Both the position numbers and the translations under genes were made by a program. Source: CAVSWT01 sp963775245 (GTDB lineage: Bacteria; Bacteroidota; Ignavibacteria; Ignavibacteriales; Ignavibacteriaceae). From it: a stretch of 64,000 bases of DNA. Positions 53,062 to 63,148 of the stretch are shown in pieces. The notes under the pieces are model-generated. The model made no database searches, was not told the origin of the DNA, and saw nothing but the letters and a program-made list of their open reading frames with translations. Position 1 is the stretch's first letter, and the number at the start of each line of letters is the position of its first letter. The stretch lies in NCBI GenBank assembly GCA_963775245.1, contig CAVZID010000040.1, forward strand, positions 1-64,000, given 5' to 3'.

Positions 53062-53102
53062 GTGATAAAAAAATATCCTCAAGATAAATTCCATTTAAAA
53101 CA

Positions 53103-53135
53103 ACAAACCCAATTCTTAAAAGAAATTGGGTTTGT
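53103..53135 (-). terminator. Intrinsic terminator of the L,D-transpeptidase gene
   Basis: Stem ACAAACCCAATT / AATTGGGTTTGT with a short A/T-rich loop. On the minus strand it is followed by TGTTTT. It lies about 25 bases past the stop at 53159. Confidence 0.75.
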
Positions 53136-53158
53136 ATACAACAAGAGACGTCACACGT

Positions 53159-54037
53159 TTAATTTATACTTACAATATTAATAACACTAAAATCAATTTT
53201 AGGTACGATATCTTTTTTAATTAGCATACAACTTTTAATTGAAGGAATTGCGCTGCTTATAAAAAGAGAATATGGTTTTACCAATTGTCTTTTCGCTATT
53301 TTTCTTGCATTTCCAATCGGCAATCCGTCATGAGTTACATTGTCATCGTCGATAAATATTTTGGGCTGCTTAAATTCATTACTTAAAAAATAATCACCGT
53401 TATAAATTTTATTAAATCTCTCCGGCAGCAGTTTTAATAAATTCCTATAAGAATAATTTTTCATATATTGAACAGAGTCACCAAATGCTATAGTTACAAC
53501 ATTATCATCATGGTGAATTAAAACCGGAGTCCCAATATTAATATGTTTATAAATGATATTAGCGTCTTCTTTTGATACCCTAACACAGCCGTGAGAGCTT
53601 CGTTTCTTTCCTAAGAATTTATAATATCCGTTTGTTGAAAGAGCATGGAAACCAATGCCGTAATTAAATCCCATCCAATTTACCAGTAATGTACTATCAA
53701 ATTGAACTGAATACCATTTAGGCATCATGGATTGAATTACAAATAATCCTTCATGAGTCTCAATTCCATCTTCAACATTTTTAGTTCCTGTAGATACTTT
53801 GAATGAATAAACTGAATCCCTAAAGTGAAGATAACCTATCTGAGAAGCTATATTAACCTCTAAAAATGAAGATTTTAGAGTATAAAGTGTGTCTTTTACA
53901 CTTGATAAATATTGATATGAATAATCGAATTTTGAATCCGAATTTATTGCTTCTTTGCTGTTACTTTTAGAATAAGCATTTGTATAGATTACAAATAATG
54001 CACCGGCTAAAAATAACCTGGTTAAATTATTTCTCAT
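53159..54037 (-). CDS. L,D-transpeptidase (YkuD domain)
   Basis: A 292-residue exported protein. After a signal peptide (FLAGALFVIYTNAYS) comes a YkuD domain with ETHEGLFVIQSMMPKW, IGFHALSTNGYYKFLG (His131) and the active-site motif SSHGCVRVS (His149, Cys151, Arg153). L,D-transpeptidases cross-link peptidoglycan or attach proteins to it in the periplasm. The 130 residues after the domain have no recognised fold. It lies 5 bases after uvrC on the same strand, so the two are probably co-transcribed. Confidence 0.9.
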   Translation of the reverse strand: MRNNLTRLFLAGALFVIYTNAYSKSNSKEAINSDSKFDYSYQYLSSVKDTLYTLKSSFLEVNIASQIGYLHFRDSVYSFKVSTGTKNVEDGIETHEGLFVIQSMMPKWYSVQFDSTLLVNWMGFNYGIGFHALSTNGYYKFLGKKRSSHGCVRVSKEDANIIYKHINIGTPVLIHHDDNVVTIAFGDSVQYMKNYSYRNLLKLLPERFNKIYNGDYFLSNEFKQPKIFIDDDNVTHDGLPIGNARKIAKRQLVKPYSLFISSAIPSIKSCMLIKKDIVPKIDFSVINIVSIN

Positions 54038-54042
54038 GATTG

Positions 54043-55860
54043 TTAAATATTTTGAAAATGTTTTATTAAAAGAAAAGCTTTCTGTCTGCCCACCAGCTTT
54101 TCCAGCGTTGAATATTCAGAATTTTTAATTTCTGAAACACTTCCTAATTCTTTTAACAATTTCTGCGCCGTATTTTTCCCAATCCCTTTGATGTCGGTTA
54201 ATTCGGTTTTGATAGTCCTTTTGCTTCGTCTATTTCTGTGAAAAGTTATTGCAAATCTATGAGCTTCGTCCCTAACATGCTGAAGCAGTTTTAATCCCGA
54301 AGATGTTTTGGGAATTGATTCTGGTTCTGAATTTCCCGGAAAAAACACTTCTTCTAATCTTTTTGCTAAGCCAATTATATTCTGATTTTTAATTCCAAGC
54401 TCATCTAATACTTCAACAGCACTTGATAACTGCCCTTTACCTCCATCGACCATAATTAGTTCCGGTAAAGGCTGATTTTCTTCAAGTAGTTTTGAATAAC
54501 GGCGTCTAATTACTTCCTGCATACTTAAAAAATCATCAGGCCCAACTACTTCTTTAATAATGAATTTTCTGTAATCACTTTTCTTCGGTTTACCGTCAAC
54601 AAAAACTACCATGCTGGCAACACTGTCCGTTCCTTGAAGATTTGAAATATCAAAACATTCAATTCTTCTTGGCAGTTCTTTTAATCTTAAATCTCTTTGT
54701 AAGGCCGAAACAGAATAGGGAACCTGTCCGTGCGCCTTCATTTTTTGAAGCTGAATTTCTTTTAATTGAAGAGTTGCGTTTTCTTTACACATCTTTACTA
54801 AAGAACTTAAGCTTCCTCTTTTAGGGATAACAAATTTCATTTTTTTAGTGGAGCGAAGATTCAGCCATTCACTTAAAGTTTCGCTGTCTGCCGGTTCTAC
54901 TTCAAGAATAATTTCTTTTGGGATTTCAACATAATCGGTGTAATAAAATTTTATTACTGAAGCATAAATTTCTTCAATTTCTTCATTTTCATTAATAGAT
55001 AATCTTAATTGTTTTTTCCCGACAAGTTTACCATCTCTAATATTTAAGATTGAACAGGCAGATTCTTTTCCCTCATAAGCAACGGCAATTATATCTCTAT
55101 CTTCAAAATCATCACTTACTACTTTTTGTTTAGATGAAATGGAATTTAATTTTGAAATTTTATCTCTTATTTCAGCAGCTTTTTCAAATTCCAGACTTTC
55201 AACAGCTTCAATCATCTTTTTATTCAAATCTTTAATTAATTCATCAGTTCTGCCTTTTAAGACTTTTGTAGCTTCAATAACCATATCATTATAGTCTTTT
55301 TCAGAAACTAAACCTTCACATGGCCCATCGCATTTTTTAATATGATAATCCAGGCAGACTTTGAACTTTTTCTTATCAATATTCTCCTGAGTAATATCAA
55401 GTTTGCAGCTTCTTATTTTAAAAACTTGATTTATCATTCTCAGAGAATCTTTCATGTTTTTAACACTGGTATAAGGTCCAAAATACCTAGAGCCATCCTT
55501 TACAACTCTTCTTGTAGGAAAAATTCTTGGATAATGTTCATTGGTCACCTTGATGAAAGGATAAGATTTGTCGTCCTTCAAATTTATATTATAACGCGGC
55601 TTTAAATCTTTAATAAGATTATTTTCAAGAACCAAAGCTTCAATTTCATTGTCGGTAATAATCAATTCCAAATCTGAAATTTTACTAACCAGTGCTAAAG
55701 TTTTTGCAGAAGTTATGCTGTTATGGAAATAGCTTCTTACCCGGTTTTTTAGGTTGCGGGCTTTGCCGACATAAATAACCTTGCCTTTATCATTTATAAA
55801 TTGATAAATGCCTGGGTTGCCAGGTAAATTTTTGAGCTTATTTTCCAAAGTGGAGTTCAT
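54043..55860 (-). CDS. uvrC: Excinuclease ABC subunit C
   Basis: A 605-residue UvrC, normal length. The N-terminal GIY-YIG nuclease domain (GIYQFINDKGKVIYVGKARN) makes the 3' cut. A UVR motif (IEAVESLEFEKAAEIRDKIS, about 210-230) binds UvrB. The C-terminal RNase H-like domain (RIECFDISNLQGTDSVASMV, LIMVDGGKGQL) makes the 5' cut, and a helix-hairpin-helix pair (LTDIKGIGKNTAQKLL) binds DNA. It acts in nucleotide excision repair. No disruption is seen. Confidence 0.97.
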   Translation of the reverse strand: MNSTLENKLKNLPGNPGIYQFINDKGKVIYVGKARNLKNRVRSYFHNSITSAKTLALVSKISDLELIITDNEIEALVLENNLIKDLKPRYNINLKDDKSYPFIKVTNEHYPRIFPTRRVVKDGSRYFGPYTSVKNMKDSLRMINQVFKIRSCKLDITQENIDKKKFKVCLDYHIKKCDGPCEGLVSEKDYNDMVIEATKVLKGRTDELIKDLNKKMIEAVESLEFEKAAEIRDKISKLNSISSKQKVVSDDFEDRDIIAVAYEGKESACSILNIRDGKLVGKKQLRLSINENEEIEEIYASVIKFYYTDYVEIPKEIILEVEPADSETLSEWLNLRSTKKMKFVIPKRGSLSSLVKMCKENATLQLKEIQLQKMKAHGQVPYSVSALQRDLRLKELPRRIECFDISNLQGTDSVASMVVFVDGKPKKSDYRKFIIKEVVGPDDFLSMQEVIRRRYSKLLEENQPLPELIMVDGGKGQLSSAVEVLDELGIKNQNIIGLAKRLEEVFFPGNSEPESIPKTSSGLKLLQHVRDEAHRFAITFHRNRRSKRTIKTELTDIKGIGKNTAQKLLKELGSVSEIKNSEYSTLEKLVGRQKAFLLIKHFQNI

Positions 55861-56292
55861 GACACCAATATATTGAAATAGAATTAATTAAAAGTACAGT
55901 TGAATTTTTGCAGAAGAAAAATTAATCAAAATTTATAAAGAAAGAAATGTAATATATCAAAAAGAAGTTGTTGAGAGTGGTTAGAAAAAATCGAGTACTT
56001 TGACAAAAGAATGAAAAAATTAGCAAGTTTCTAACTAAACAATGTTCCCATTTTAATTGAAGGATAACGTTGCTTTTTAAATTAAACTGTTTTTAAATAT
56101 ATAAGAAACCGAGTACTTTAGAATATTCAAAGACAAGGCCATCGAAAATAACAAATTCTAATTAATCACTTATAGTAAACAAAGTTAAAATTTTATATAA
56201 TTATTAAACATGTTTAATTCTAAATTAAAAAGTTAAAAATAAAGACCTGAGTATCCTGCTAAAAATTTGAATTTTCTCTACTTTCTTTTAGT
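55861..56292. other. Gap upstream of uvrC with a direct repeat
   Basis: No open frame is supported in these 432 bases. CGAGTACTTT occurs twice, at 55992 and 56110, as a direct repeat 118 bases apart. It could be a binding site for a regulator of the gene at 56338, or chance. Confidence 0.4.
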
Positions 56293-56337
56293 ATGATTTT
56301 TGTTAGACATAAAAATCGTACAATAACGCTTCACGAA

Positions 56338-57087
56338 ATGAATAATAAAACTATTTCTATTTTAACGGCACTTAAAAATTTAAAGAAGCCCAATCCGGAG
56401 CAGAAATATATAGATGGAATTGTAAATGCTTCTTATCAAATTGCGCATACTTATTTATGCGAAGTCTATAAGAATATTAATGCTAAAATACTTTTGGGTG
56501 AATTGAGAATTGTAGATCTTGCAATCGAATCAATCCAACCTTTGCTTTTCATGAATGAAGACGGATATTTATTTACCTTTAACAATATTATCGAAAAAAA
56601 CGAATTATTTCCTCAGTCTGAAGAAGATGCAATTTATTTTTTATATAAAATTGTCGGCCAGCAGGTAGAAGATAGGATATCTTTACTATTAAAAGAAAAT
56701 GATTTATCATTTTCAAAAATCAAAAATTGGGTCGAACTTCTAGCAAAAAGAGAAAGCTATAAAAAGTTAAGTTATTTTGGCAATGGTTATTTTGTAGATA
56801 AAGAGGTAAAACAAATTTCCGGATTAGTTTTGAGCGAGAATGATTTTAATCTTTTGCCAGTTGAATTATTCAATAATAAAGATGAAATCCTGAAAGCTAT
56901 TTTTAATTACTTAAAGGATGAAGATAAATTTTTTCCGGCAATTCCAATAAATACATTGGTTCAGCATTTGAAGAATTTATATGTAAATGATAATTCAGTG
57001 GAAAAAAATCTGAAGGAAGTTTCTAAAACAATTAACTCTAATTTTCATGATGAAAATAAAATAGAGTGGAAAAGAACAAGAGTATAA
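56338..57087 (+). CDS. Protein of unknown function
   Basis: The frame is open from ATG at 56293. I favour the second ATG at 56338 (MNNKTISILTALKNLKKPNP), because the 15 residues before it look like untranslated leader; neither has a strong ribosome binding site. The product (249 residues) is mostly helical, soluble and acidic, with features such as GIVNASYQIAHTYLCEVYKN, IVDLAIESIQPLLFMNEDGY and LAKRESYKKLSYFGNGYFVD. I recognise no family. It stands alone between uvrC and the rhamnose operon. Base composition matches its neighbours. Confidence 0.6.
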   Translation: MNNKTISILTALKNLKKPNPEQKYIDGIVNASYQIAHTYLCEVYKNINAKILLGELRIVDLAIESIQPLLFMNEDGYLFTFNNIIEKNELFPQSEEDAIYFLYKIVGQQVEDRISLLLKENDLSFSKIKNWVELLAKRESYKKLSYFGNGYFVDKEVKQISGLVLSENDFNLLPVELFNNKDEILKAIFNYLKDEDKFFPAIPINTLVQHLKNLYVNDNSVEKNLKEVSKTINSNFHDENKIEWKRTRV

Positions 57088-57989
57088 CCTCAAAAATTCT
57101 AAAAGAGAAATAATTTCTAGTTAGAAATTAAGAATTAAAACTCTCAACCATACTTCAAGTCGTTTAACCAAATTTTTAAAGATTCTTGCCAATAAAATTT
57201 TAATTTGAAATTTAGAAGTTGAAATAATACTCATTAAATACATTGCTGAATTATATCTTTCATTTGTCTGCTCAAATGCCATCTCTTTCTTAAATTATAA
57301 ATATTTGGGCAAACACATTATTAAATAAAAACCCATACTCTGCCATTTCCTTTTATTTACAATATTCATAATGCTAATCTCAATTGATTGAACTATCTAT
57401 TCTTAAAAACAAATTTATCGTATTAATTACAATGGATATTATATGAAATAAATATCCCGAAGTTTGACATTTTACAAAAAAAAATATAATTTCACTCAAA
57501 GGTTTTCGAAAACGATTGAGTTAAGATTAATAAAAATCTAAAGTGTGACTATAGAAGCGAAGCTGTGTTTAAGTATAATTTAATTCATTATGCCGATAAT
57601 GAAGTTTAACGATCTTTCTGTAAAGAAAATTTATAAATGAAGTCAATAAATAAAATTAGAAAAAGTTTAATATTAAATAATGTCGATTATTTATTACACC
57701 CGCAACAGAAACTTATCTACACCGGAATTAAAAATATTTAGTTGATTTGGTAACATTTATTTTATGAACATTCTAGGCCGTTCATTTATTCATTAATCAA
57801 GAATTCTGATAAAATGTGCAAGTCATTGATGGATTTATCAATTAAAATGCTTGAAATATTCAAAGCTAATGAAGAATAAAAAAACAAAATAATAAATTCT
57901 AATGTCTTTAAAATGAAAATGATTAATGTAATCTGAAGTAGATTTTTTTCTAATAGAGATTAAAAATAAAGCTAAATAGGTATTAAAAT
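57088..57989. other. Long gap before the rhamnose operon
   Basis: These 900 AT-rich bases hold no gene I can support. They contain a strong palindrome at 57493-57520, described separately. Near 57754-57879 there is a short frame (FYEHSRPFIYSLIKNSDKMC to FKANEE, stop) that may be a gene remnant. A minus-strand frame of 53 codons at 57121-57282 has no recognisable product. Confidence 0.4.
57493..57520. promoter_or_regulatory. Candidate operator upstream of the rhamnose operon
   Basis: A 28-base palindrome: outer arms ACTCAA and TTGAGT, and a perfect inner core GTTTTCGAAAAC, with only two mismatched positions on each side between them. The central CG and flanking A/T runs resemble operators of LacI-family sugar regulators. 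It is 470 bases before the first gene of the operon, and no regulator gene is visible in the window. Confidence 0.45.
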
Positions 57990-60188
57990 ATGAAAAAAGA
58001 TAAACTTATTTATTTGGAAGATAAATGGGATCACGAATATGAAAAGAAATTGGATGAACCCGAAAAATTACGATATCGTTCAAACTTGCTTGGTTCCGAT
58101 TTGCGTATAACTAATTTCGGCGGCGGTAACACTTCTTCAAAAATAATTATGAAAGATCCTCTTTCTAATAAAAAAGTGGAAGTACTATGGGTAAAGGGAA
58201 GTGGGGGAGATCTTGGCTCTATTAAACGCGATGGGTTTGCAGCTCTATATATGGATAAATTTTTATCAATTGGGAACAAATATAAAGGGGAAAAATACGA
58301 AGACGAAATGCTCGATTATTATCCCATGTGTACATTTGGATTAAATTCGAGACCAGCTTCTATTGATACTCCTCTTCATGGATTGATACCTTACAAGAAT
58401 GTTGATCATATGCATCCAGACTGGGCAATTGCGATTGCGGCTTCTGGTAATGGGCAGCAATTATTAAAAGAATTTAACAGTGAATTTGGATATAATCTTA
58501 TTTGGTTGCCCTGGCAGCGTCCTGGTTACCAACTTGGGGTAATGCTTAAAGAAGCTATTGAAAAAAATCCACAATCTGAAGGCTTAATACTTGGATCTCA
58601 TGGATTAATTAACTGGGCAGATGGCCACTATGAATGTTATCGATTGACTTTGGAAATTATTGATAGCATGGGTCAATTTGTTGTCTCCAAAATGAAAAAG
58701 AAGGGAACAAAAATATTTGGTGGAAAAAAATATCAAACATTAAAAAATAAAAATATAATCGCTGAGCAAATTATGTCTGTTATAAGGGGAAGTATTAGTA
58801 AAGAAACGAATAGAGGCGGAGTAATTGGTAATTATGTTGACGCCCCAGAAGTTTTGAGATTTATAAACAGCAATGATGGTGAAAAATTAGCATTTATGGG
58901 TACAAGCTGTCCTGATCATTTTATTAGAACTAAAGTACGCCCCATGTATATTGACTGGAATCCTCAAAAAAAGAATAATCAATCTCATCTTACTGAAGCT
59001 GTGTCTAAAGCTTTTGAAAAATATGAAAAGGACTATAAGAATTACTATGATAACAATAAAGAAAAAGATTCACCTGCAATGAGAGGTTCAAAGCCGACAG
59101 TTGTTTTGCTGCCTGGAGTTGGAATGTTTAGTTTCGGAAAGAATAAAAAGGAAGCCAGAATAACAGGAGAATTTTATGTTAATGCAATCCATGTGATGGA
59201 AGGTGCAACATCAATGGATACAGGAAAAATTGATAAAGGAATAAACGCAAAAAGAGTTTGTAATAATTATGTGTCGCTATCTCCCAAAGAAGCTTTTAGG
59301 ATTGAGTACTGGGCATTGGAAGAAGCAAAAATCCAGCGTCAGCCTAAAGAAAAAGAGTTTGCAAGAAAAATTGCTCTAGTATCTGGGGGAGGAAGTGGAA
59401 TAGGTAGTGAATTTTGTCTTAAGTTGGCTGGAGAAGGTGCACATGTGGTTGTAGCTGATTTGAATATTGAAGCTGCAAAGGCAACAGCACAACAAATTAA
59501 TTCTAAGTTTGGTTCTGAAGTTAGTATTGCGACTGATATAGATATTGTTAATAGAGAATCAGTTATTAATGCTTATAATAAAGCAGTATTAGAATTTGGC
59601 GGATTAGATATTTTAATAAACACTGCTGCGGTATTTATCCCTGCGGATAAAGATGGCAAAAGTTATTATGATGAAACCTGGAATAAAATATTTAACATAA
59701 ATGTAACAGGTAATAATATTATTGTTGAGGAATTTTATAATATTATTAATAAACAAAATACAAAAGGTACTGTATTATTAACCAGCTCTGCTAATGCGAT
59801 TGTTCCGAAATTTGGTAGTGAACCTTATGATGTAAGTAAAGCTGCAGTAAATCATTTAATTAGAGAACTAGCAATCCGTTATTCTCCTGCGTTAAGAATC
59901 AATGGAGTAAGTCCAGCAACTGTAATACAAGGCAGTGCCATGTTTCCACGAGACAGAGTTATAAACAGTTTAGAAAAATATAAGATTGGTTTTAATACAA
60001 AAGAAACAACAGAATCATTGCGAAATAAATTAGCTTCTTTCTATGCAAAAAGGACATTACTCTTTAAAGATGTTCGTCCAATTGACATTGTAGAAGCAGG
60101 TTATTTTTTAGTGTCGGAACAATCTAATCGAACAACCGGACATATAATTCCTGTTGACGGCGGTCTTAAAGATGCCTTTTTACGTTGA
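57990..60188 (+). CDS. Bifunctional rhamnulose-1-phosphate aldolase / short-chain dehydrogenase
   Basis: A 732-residue fusion. The N-terminal part (to about 430) is a class II aldolase-like domain (SDLRITNFGGGNTSSKI, WVKGSGGDLGSIKRDG, GLILGSHGLINW) that would split rhamnulose 1-phosphate into dihydroxyacetone phosphate and lactaldehyde. The C-terminal part (about 455-732) is a Rossmann short-chain dehydrogenase (IALVSGGGSGIGSEFCLKLA, LINTAAVF, active-site region YDVSKAAVNHL, and GHIIPVDGGL) that would oxidise or reduce lactaldehyde. Such fusions exist in Bacteroidota and Bacilli rhamnose pathways. The kinase gene starts 10 bases after its stop. Confidence 0.9.
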   Translation: MKKDKLIYLEDKWDHEYEKKLDEPEKLRYRSNLLGSDLRITNFGGGNTSSKIIMKDPLSNKKVEVLWVKGSGGDLGSIKRDGFAALYMDKFLSIGNKYKGEKYEDEMLDYYPMCTFGLNSRPASIDTPLHGLIPYKNVDHMHPDWAIAIAASGNGQQLLKEFNSEFGYNLIWLPWQRPGYQLGVMLKEAIEKNPQSEGLILGSHGLINWADGHYECYRLTLEIIDSMGQFVVSKMKKKGTKIFGGKKYQTLKNKNIIAEQIMSVIRGSISKETNRGGVIGNYVDAPEVLRFINSNDGEKLAFMGTSCPDHFIRTKVRPMYIDWNPQKKNNQSHLTEAVSKAFEKYEKDYKNYYDNNKEKDSPAMRGSKPTVVLLPGVGMFSFGKNKKEARITGEFYVNAIHVMEGATSMDTGKIDKGINAKRVCNNYVSLSPKEAFRIEYWALEEAKIQRQPKEKEFARKIALVSGGGSGIGSEFCLKLAGEGAHVVVADLNIEAAKATAQQINSKFGSEVSIATDIDIVNRESVINAYNKAVLEFGGLDILINTAAVFIPADKDGKSYYDETWNKIFNINVTGNNIIVEEFYNIINKQNTKGTVLLTSSANAIVPKFGSEPYDVSKAAVNHLIRELAIRYSPALRINGVSPATVIQGSAMFPRDRVINSLEKYKIGFNTKETTESLRNKLASFYAKRTLLFKDVRPIDIVEAGYFLVSEQSNRTTGHIIPVDGGLKDAFLR

Positions 60189-60198
60189 GTAAATTGAA

Positions 60199-61701
60199 AT
60201 GAAAGATAAAAAATTCATCGCTTTCGATATCGGCGCTGAAAGCGGGCGCTGCATAGTTGCAAGTCTTAACAATAACAAAATCCTGTTAGATGAAGTTCAT
60301 CGCTTTCCAACGCATAATATTAAGTATGATTATGGATTTAACTGGGATATTTTAGCAATATATAAAGAGATAGTTGTTGGATTAAGGAGTGCTCAAAAAA
60401 AATTCGGCAGTGAGTTTGAAAGTATTGGAATTGATACCTGGGCGGTTGACTATGTTTTAATTGATGCTGATGGACGAATACTAGGATATCCCTATCATTA
60501 CCGTGATGACCGTACTGAGCTCATGATGGAAAAAGCTTTTCAAATTCTTCCAGCAGAAAAAATATATGAAACAACTGGAATTCAGTTCGCAAAGTTCAAT
60601 ACTTTATTTCAGCTTTTTACAGAGAGATATAGAAAATTAAATCTTCTAAATGTTGCCGATAAAATGCTTTTAATTCCGGACTTTCTAAATTACTTGCTTA
60701 CAGGGCAGAAAAAATCCGAATTCACAAATGCATCTACTACAAGCCTGATTGATTTGCAAACCAAAAATTGGTCGTGGGAGTTGATTGGTGCGTTTGATTT
60801 TCCCAGAAAATTATTTCCTGAAATAGTCAAACCCGGCACTGTATTAGGAACACTTTTGCCTTCATTTTCAGAGCAAACCGGGTTAAGTAAAAATATTTCT
60901 GTCACTGCTGTTGCAAGCCATGACACTGCTTCTGCTGTTATTTCAGTTCCTGCATTAAATAATAATTGGGCATATTTAAGTTCAGGTACCTGGTCTTTAA
61001 TTGGTATTGAATTAAAAGAGCCTGTAGTTACTCCTCAAGCAATGGAATATAATTTTACAAATGAAGCAGGCTTTAATAATTCTATAAGATTTCTTAAAAA
61101 TATTATTGGATTATGGCCGCTGCAAGAATGCCGACGTTACTGGCAGGAAAAATCAAAGGCTTATAGTTATTCGGAATTAGTTTCAATGGCAATTGATTTT
61201 GGGCCTGCAAATGCATGGATAGATTTAAAAGATTTACGATTTCTAAAAGCCGGTGAAATGCCTGAGAAAATTATAAAATATTTAACTGAAACAAGTCAAA
61301 TGGTTAAGCCGGATATTGGATTTATCACTAGAGTAATTCTTGAAAGCCTGGCATTTAGTTTTAAATTTGCTATTGAAGAAATAAAAACCGTAACCGGTAA
61401 AATGATAAATGCTTTGCATGCAGTTGGCGGTGGAATAAAAAATGAATTGCTGATGCAGTTGACTGCCGATGCGATTAGTTGCAATGTTATTACCGGACCG
61501 ATAGAAGGTGCTGTTGTCGGCAATATTGGAGTTCAAGCTATTGCTTCCGGAGCTATTCGGGATATTCATACTTTAAGAATGATAACCGCCGATTCATTTC
61601 ATTTGAAAAAATACGAACCTAAAAATGCAGATTACTTTCTAAAGAATGTACAAAGCTATAAAAGTATTTTATATCAAGATTATAATGCAGCTAGAAGTTA
61701 A
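60199..61701 (+). CDS. rhaB: Rhamnulokinase (FGGY family)
   Basis: A 500-residue sugar kinase: FIAFDIGAESGRCIVASL (ATP-binding start), HNIKYDYGFNWDILAIYKEI, SIGIDTWAVDYVLID, HYRDDRTELMMEKAFQI, SHDTASAVISVPALN, YLSSGTWSLIGIEL and ALHAVGGGIKNELLMQLTAD. The IGAESGR start and DTWAVDY are typical of RhaB, which phosphorylates L-rhamnulose at O1. Its tight spacing to the aldolase gene and the isomerase downstream confirm the pathway. Confidence 0.92.
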   Translation: MKDKKFIAFDIGAESGRCIVASLNNNKILLDEVHRFPTHNIKYDYGFNWDILAIYKEIVVGLRSAQKKFGSEFESIGIDTWAVDYVLIDADGRILGYPYHYRDDRTELMMEKAFQILPAEKIYETTGIQFAKFNTLFQLFTERYRKLNLLNVADKMLLIPDFLNYLLTGQKKSEFTNASTTSLIDLQTKNWSWELIGAFDFPRKLFPEIVKPGTVLGTLLPSFSEQTGLSKNISVTAVASHDTASAVISVPALNNNWAYLSSGTWSLIGIELKEPVVTPQAMEYNFTNEAGFNNSIRFLKNIIGLWPLQECRRYWQEKSKAYSYSELVSMAIDFGPANAWIDLKDLRFLKAGEMPEKIIKYLTETSQMVKPDIGFITRVILESLAFSFKFAIEEIKTVTGKMINALHAVGGGIKNELLMQLTADAISCNVITGPIEGAVVGNIGVQAIASGAIRDIHTLRMITADSFHLKKYEPKNADYFLKNVQSYKSILYQDYNAARS

Positions 61702-61896
61702 ATCCGAAATTGTTGACCAATTTATTTCATCTTTGAATAGTACTACTGTTATTATTGAAAGAATTCAATAAACTTGCAAAAAATAATTATCATCCCAAAG
61801 AATTTTTAGAAAAGATATTATCCAAAGTGTTCATAAAATAAATTAGTTGAAATTTTAAAATCATCTCCTTATGATTAGAAACTACAAGAGGAAAAA

Positions 61897-63114
61897 ATGA
61901 CAGAAAAGCAAATTGAATATGGAATAGAATCCCTTAAACTAGAATTTGGAAAAGAAACAGTTAATAATGCTGTTAAAGCAGTAGAAGATTTTAAAGTTGA
62001 AGTTCCAAGCTGGGTTTTTGGAAATTTTGGAGGAGGGAGATTTGGTGATTATATGCCGCCAGGATATGCTAGGAATATTTTTGAGAAATTAGACGATGCT
62101 GCTTTTGTTAATAAATTAACCGGAGCTTCACAAGACGTAGCTACGCATACTCTTTGGGATTTTTCAGAAGATGGTAATAAAGGATCATATGATATTGCTG
62201 TAGAAGTAAAGAAAGCAGCAGAACAAAGAGGTCTTAAATTAGGTTCTATAAACCCTACTTATTTTTTAAAAGGATCTCATAGAGGCAGTCTTAGTTCGTA
62301 TGATGAAAAAATTAGAGAAAAATATATTGAGCAAACGATTCTTTCCGGAAAGATTGCAGAGGAATTATCAAATAAACTATTAACAATTTGGCTTCCTGAT
62401 GGTTCTAATTATCCCGGCCAACTGGAGTTAGACAAATTAATATCAAATACTAATGATTCATTTAATGTTATTTCTAAAAATGTATCTTCATCAGTAAGAG
62501 TATTAATTGAGTATAAAGTTTTTGAACCTGGTACCTATAGTACAGTTTTAGCCGATTGGGGCAGCTCATTAATGATGGCTCAAAAATTTGGGCCTAACGC
62601 AGGTGTCTTGATAGATATGGGACATCATTATCATTCAACAAATATTGAACAGATAGTTACAAGATTGATTATCGGTAAAATACAAGGAGGATTTCATTTC
62701 AATACAAGATATGCAGCAGACGATGATCATTCGGTAGAGCCGAACCCTGAACTTGCAAGAATATTTTATGAGTTAGTAAAAGGTGATGCTGTTTTTGGCC
62801 CGAATAAATGGGATTTAATGATTGATCAATGCAGCAGTAGGGAGAATAGGGTTCAAGCGATTATACATTCGATAGATTCATTACAAATATCATTAGCAAA
62901 ATCAATGTTAGTCGATCAAAAAATGTTAATTGAATATCAAAATGAAGACAGAATAATTTTAGCAAATAGATTTTTTAATAATGCTTTGATTCTTGCCGAT
63001 GTAAGGCCTATAGTTTGTAAAGCTAGAATCAATAGAAACCTACCAATTGATCCAATTGAAGCTTTTGTAAAAAGCGGTTATCAAACCAAAATAGAAAAAG
63101 AAAGAAATAATTAA
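61897..63114 (+). CDS. rhaI: L-rhamnose isomerase (RhaI type)
   Basis: A 405-residue TIM-barrel isomerase of the Pseudomonas stutzeri RhaI type rather than E. coli RhaA: VPSWVFGNFGGGRFGDYMPP, ATHTLWDFSEDG, GSINPTYFLKGSHRGSLSSY, LTIWLPDGSNYPGQ, RVLIEYKVFEPGTYSTVLAD, LIDMGHHYHSTNIEQIV and FHFNTRYAADDDHSVEPNP. The acidic and His residues of these segments form the metal site. It converts L-rhamnose to L-rhamnulose. A ribosome binding site (AGAGGAAA) precedes the ATG. The 195-base gap before it holds nothing I can identify. Confidence 0.92.
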   Translation: MTEKQIEYGIESLKLEFGKETVNNAVKAVEDFKVEVPSWVFGNFGGGRFGDYMPPGYARNIFEKLDDAAFVNKLTGASQDVATHTLWDFSEDGNKGSYDIAVEVKKAAEQRGLKLGSINPTYFLKGSHRGSLSSYDEKIREKYIEQTILSGKIAEELSNKLLTIWLPDGSNYPGQLELDKLISNTNDSFNVISKNVSSSVRVLIEYKVFEPGTYSTVLADWGSSLMMAQKFGPNAGVLIDMGHHYHSTNIEQIVTRLIIGKIQGGFHFNTRYAADDDHSVEPNPELARIFYELVKGDAVFGPNKWDLMIDQCSSRENRVQAIIHSIDSLQISLAKSMLVDQKMLIEYQNEDRIILANRFFNNALILADVRPIVCKARINRNLPIDPIEAFVKSGYQTKIEKERNN

Positions 63115-63148
63115 ATCTTAAATCTAGTGTAGCAATAAAGGAGTAAAA

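Noticed and set aside
57121..57282. 53-codon minus-strand frame (starts MAFEQTNERYNS)
   Set aside because: Hydrophobic and basic without a recognisable family; too short to support in an AT-rich gap.
57754..57879. Open stretch ending in FKANEE and a stop
   Set aside because: No start codon with a ribosome binding site and no family match; at most a remnant.
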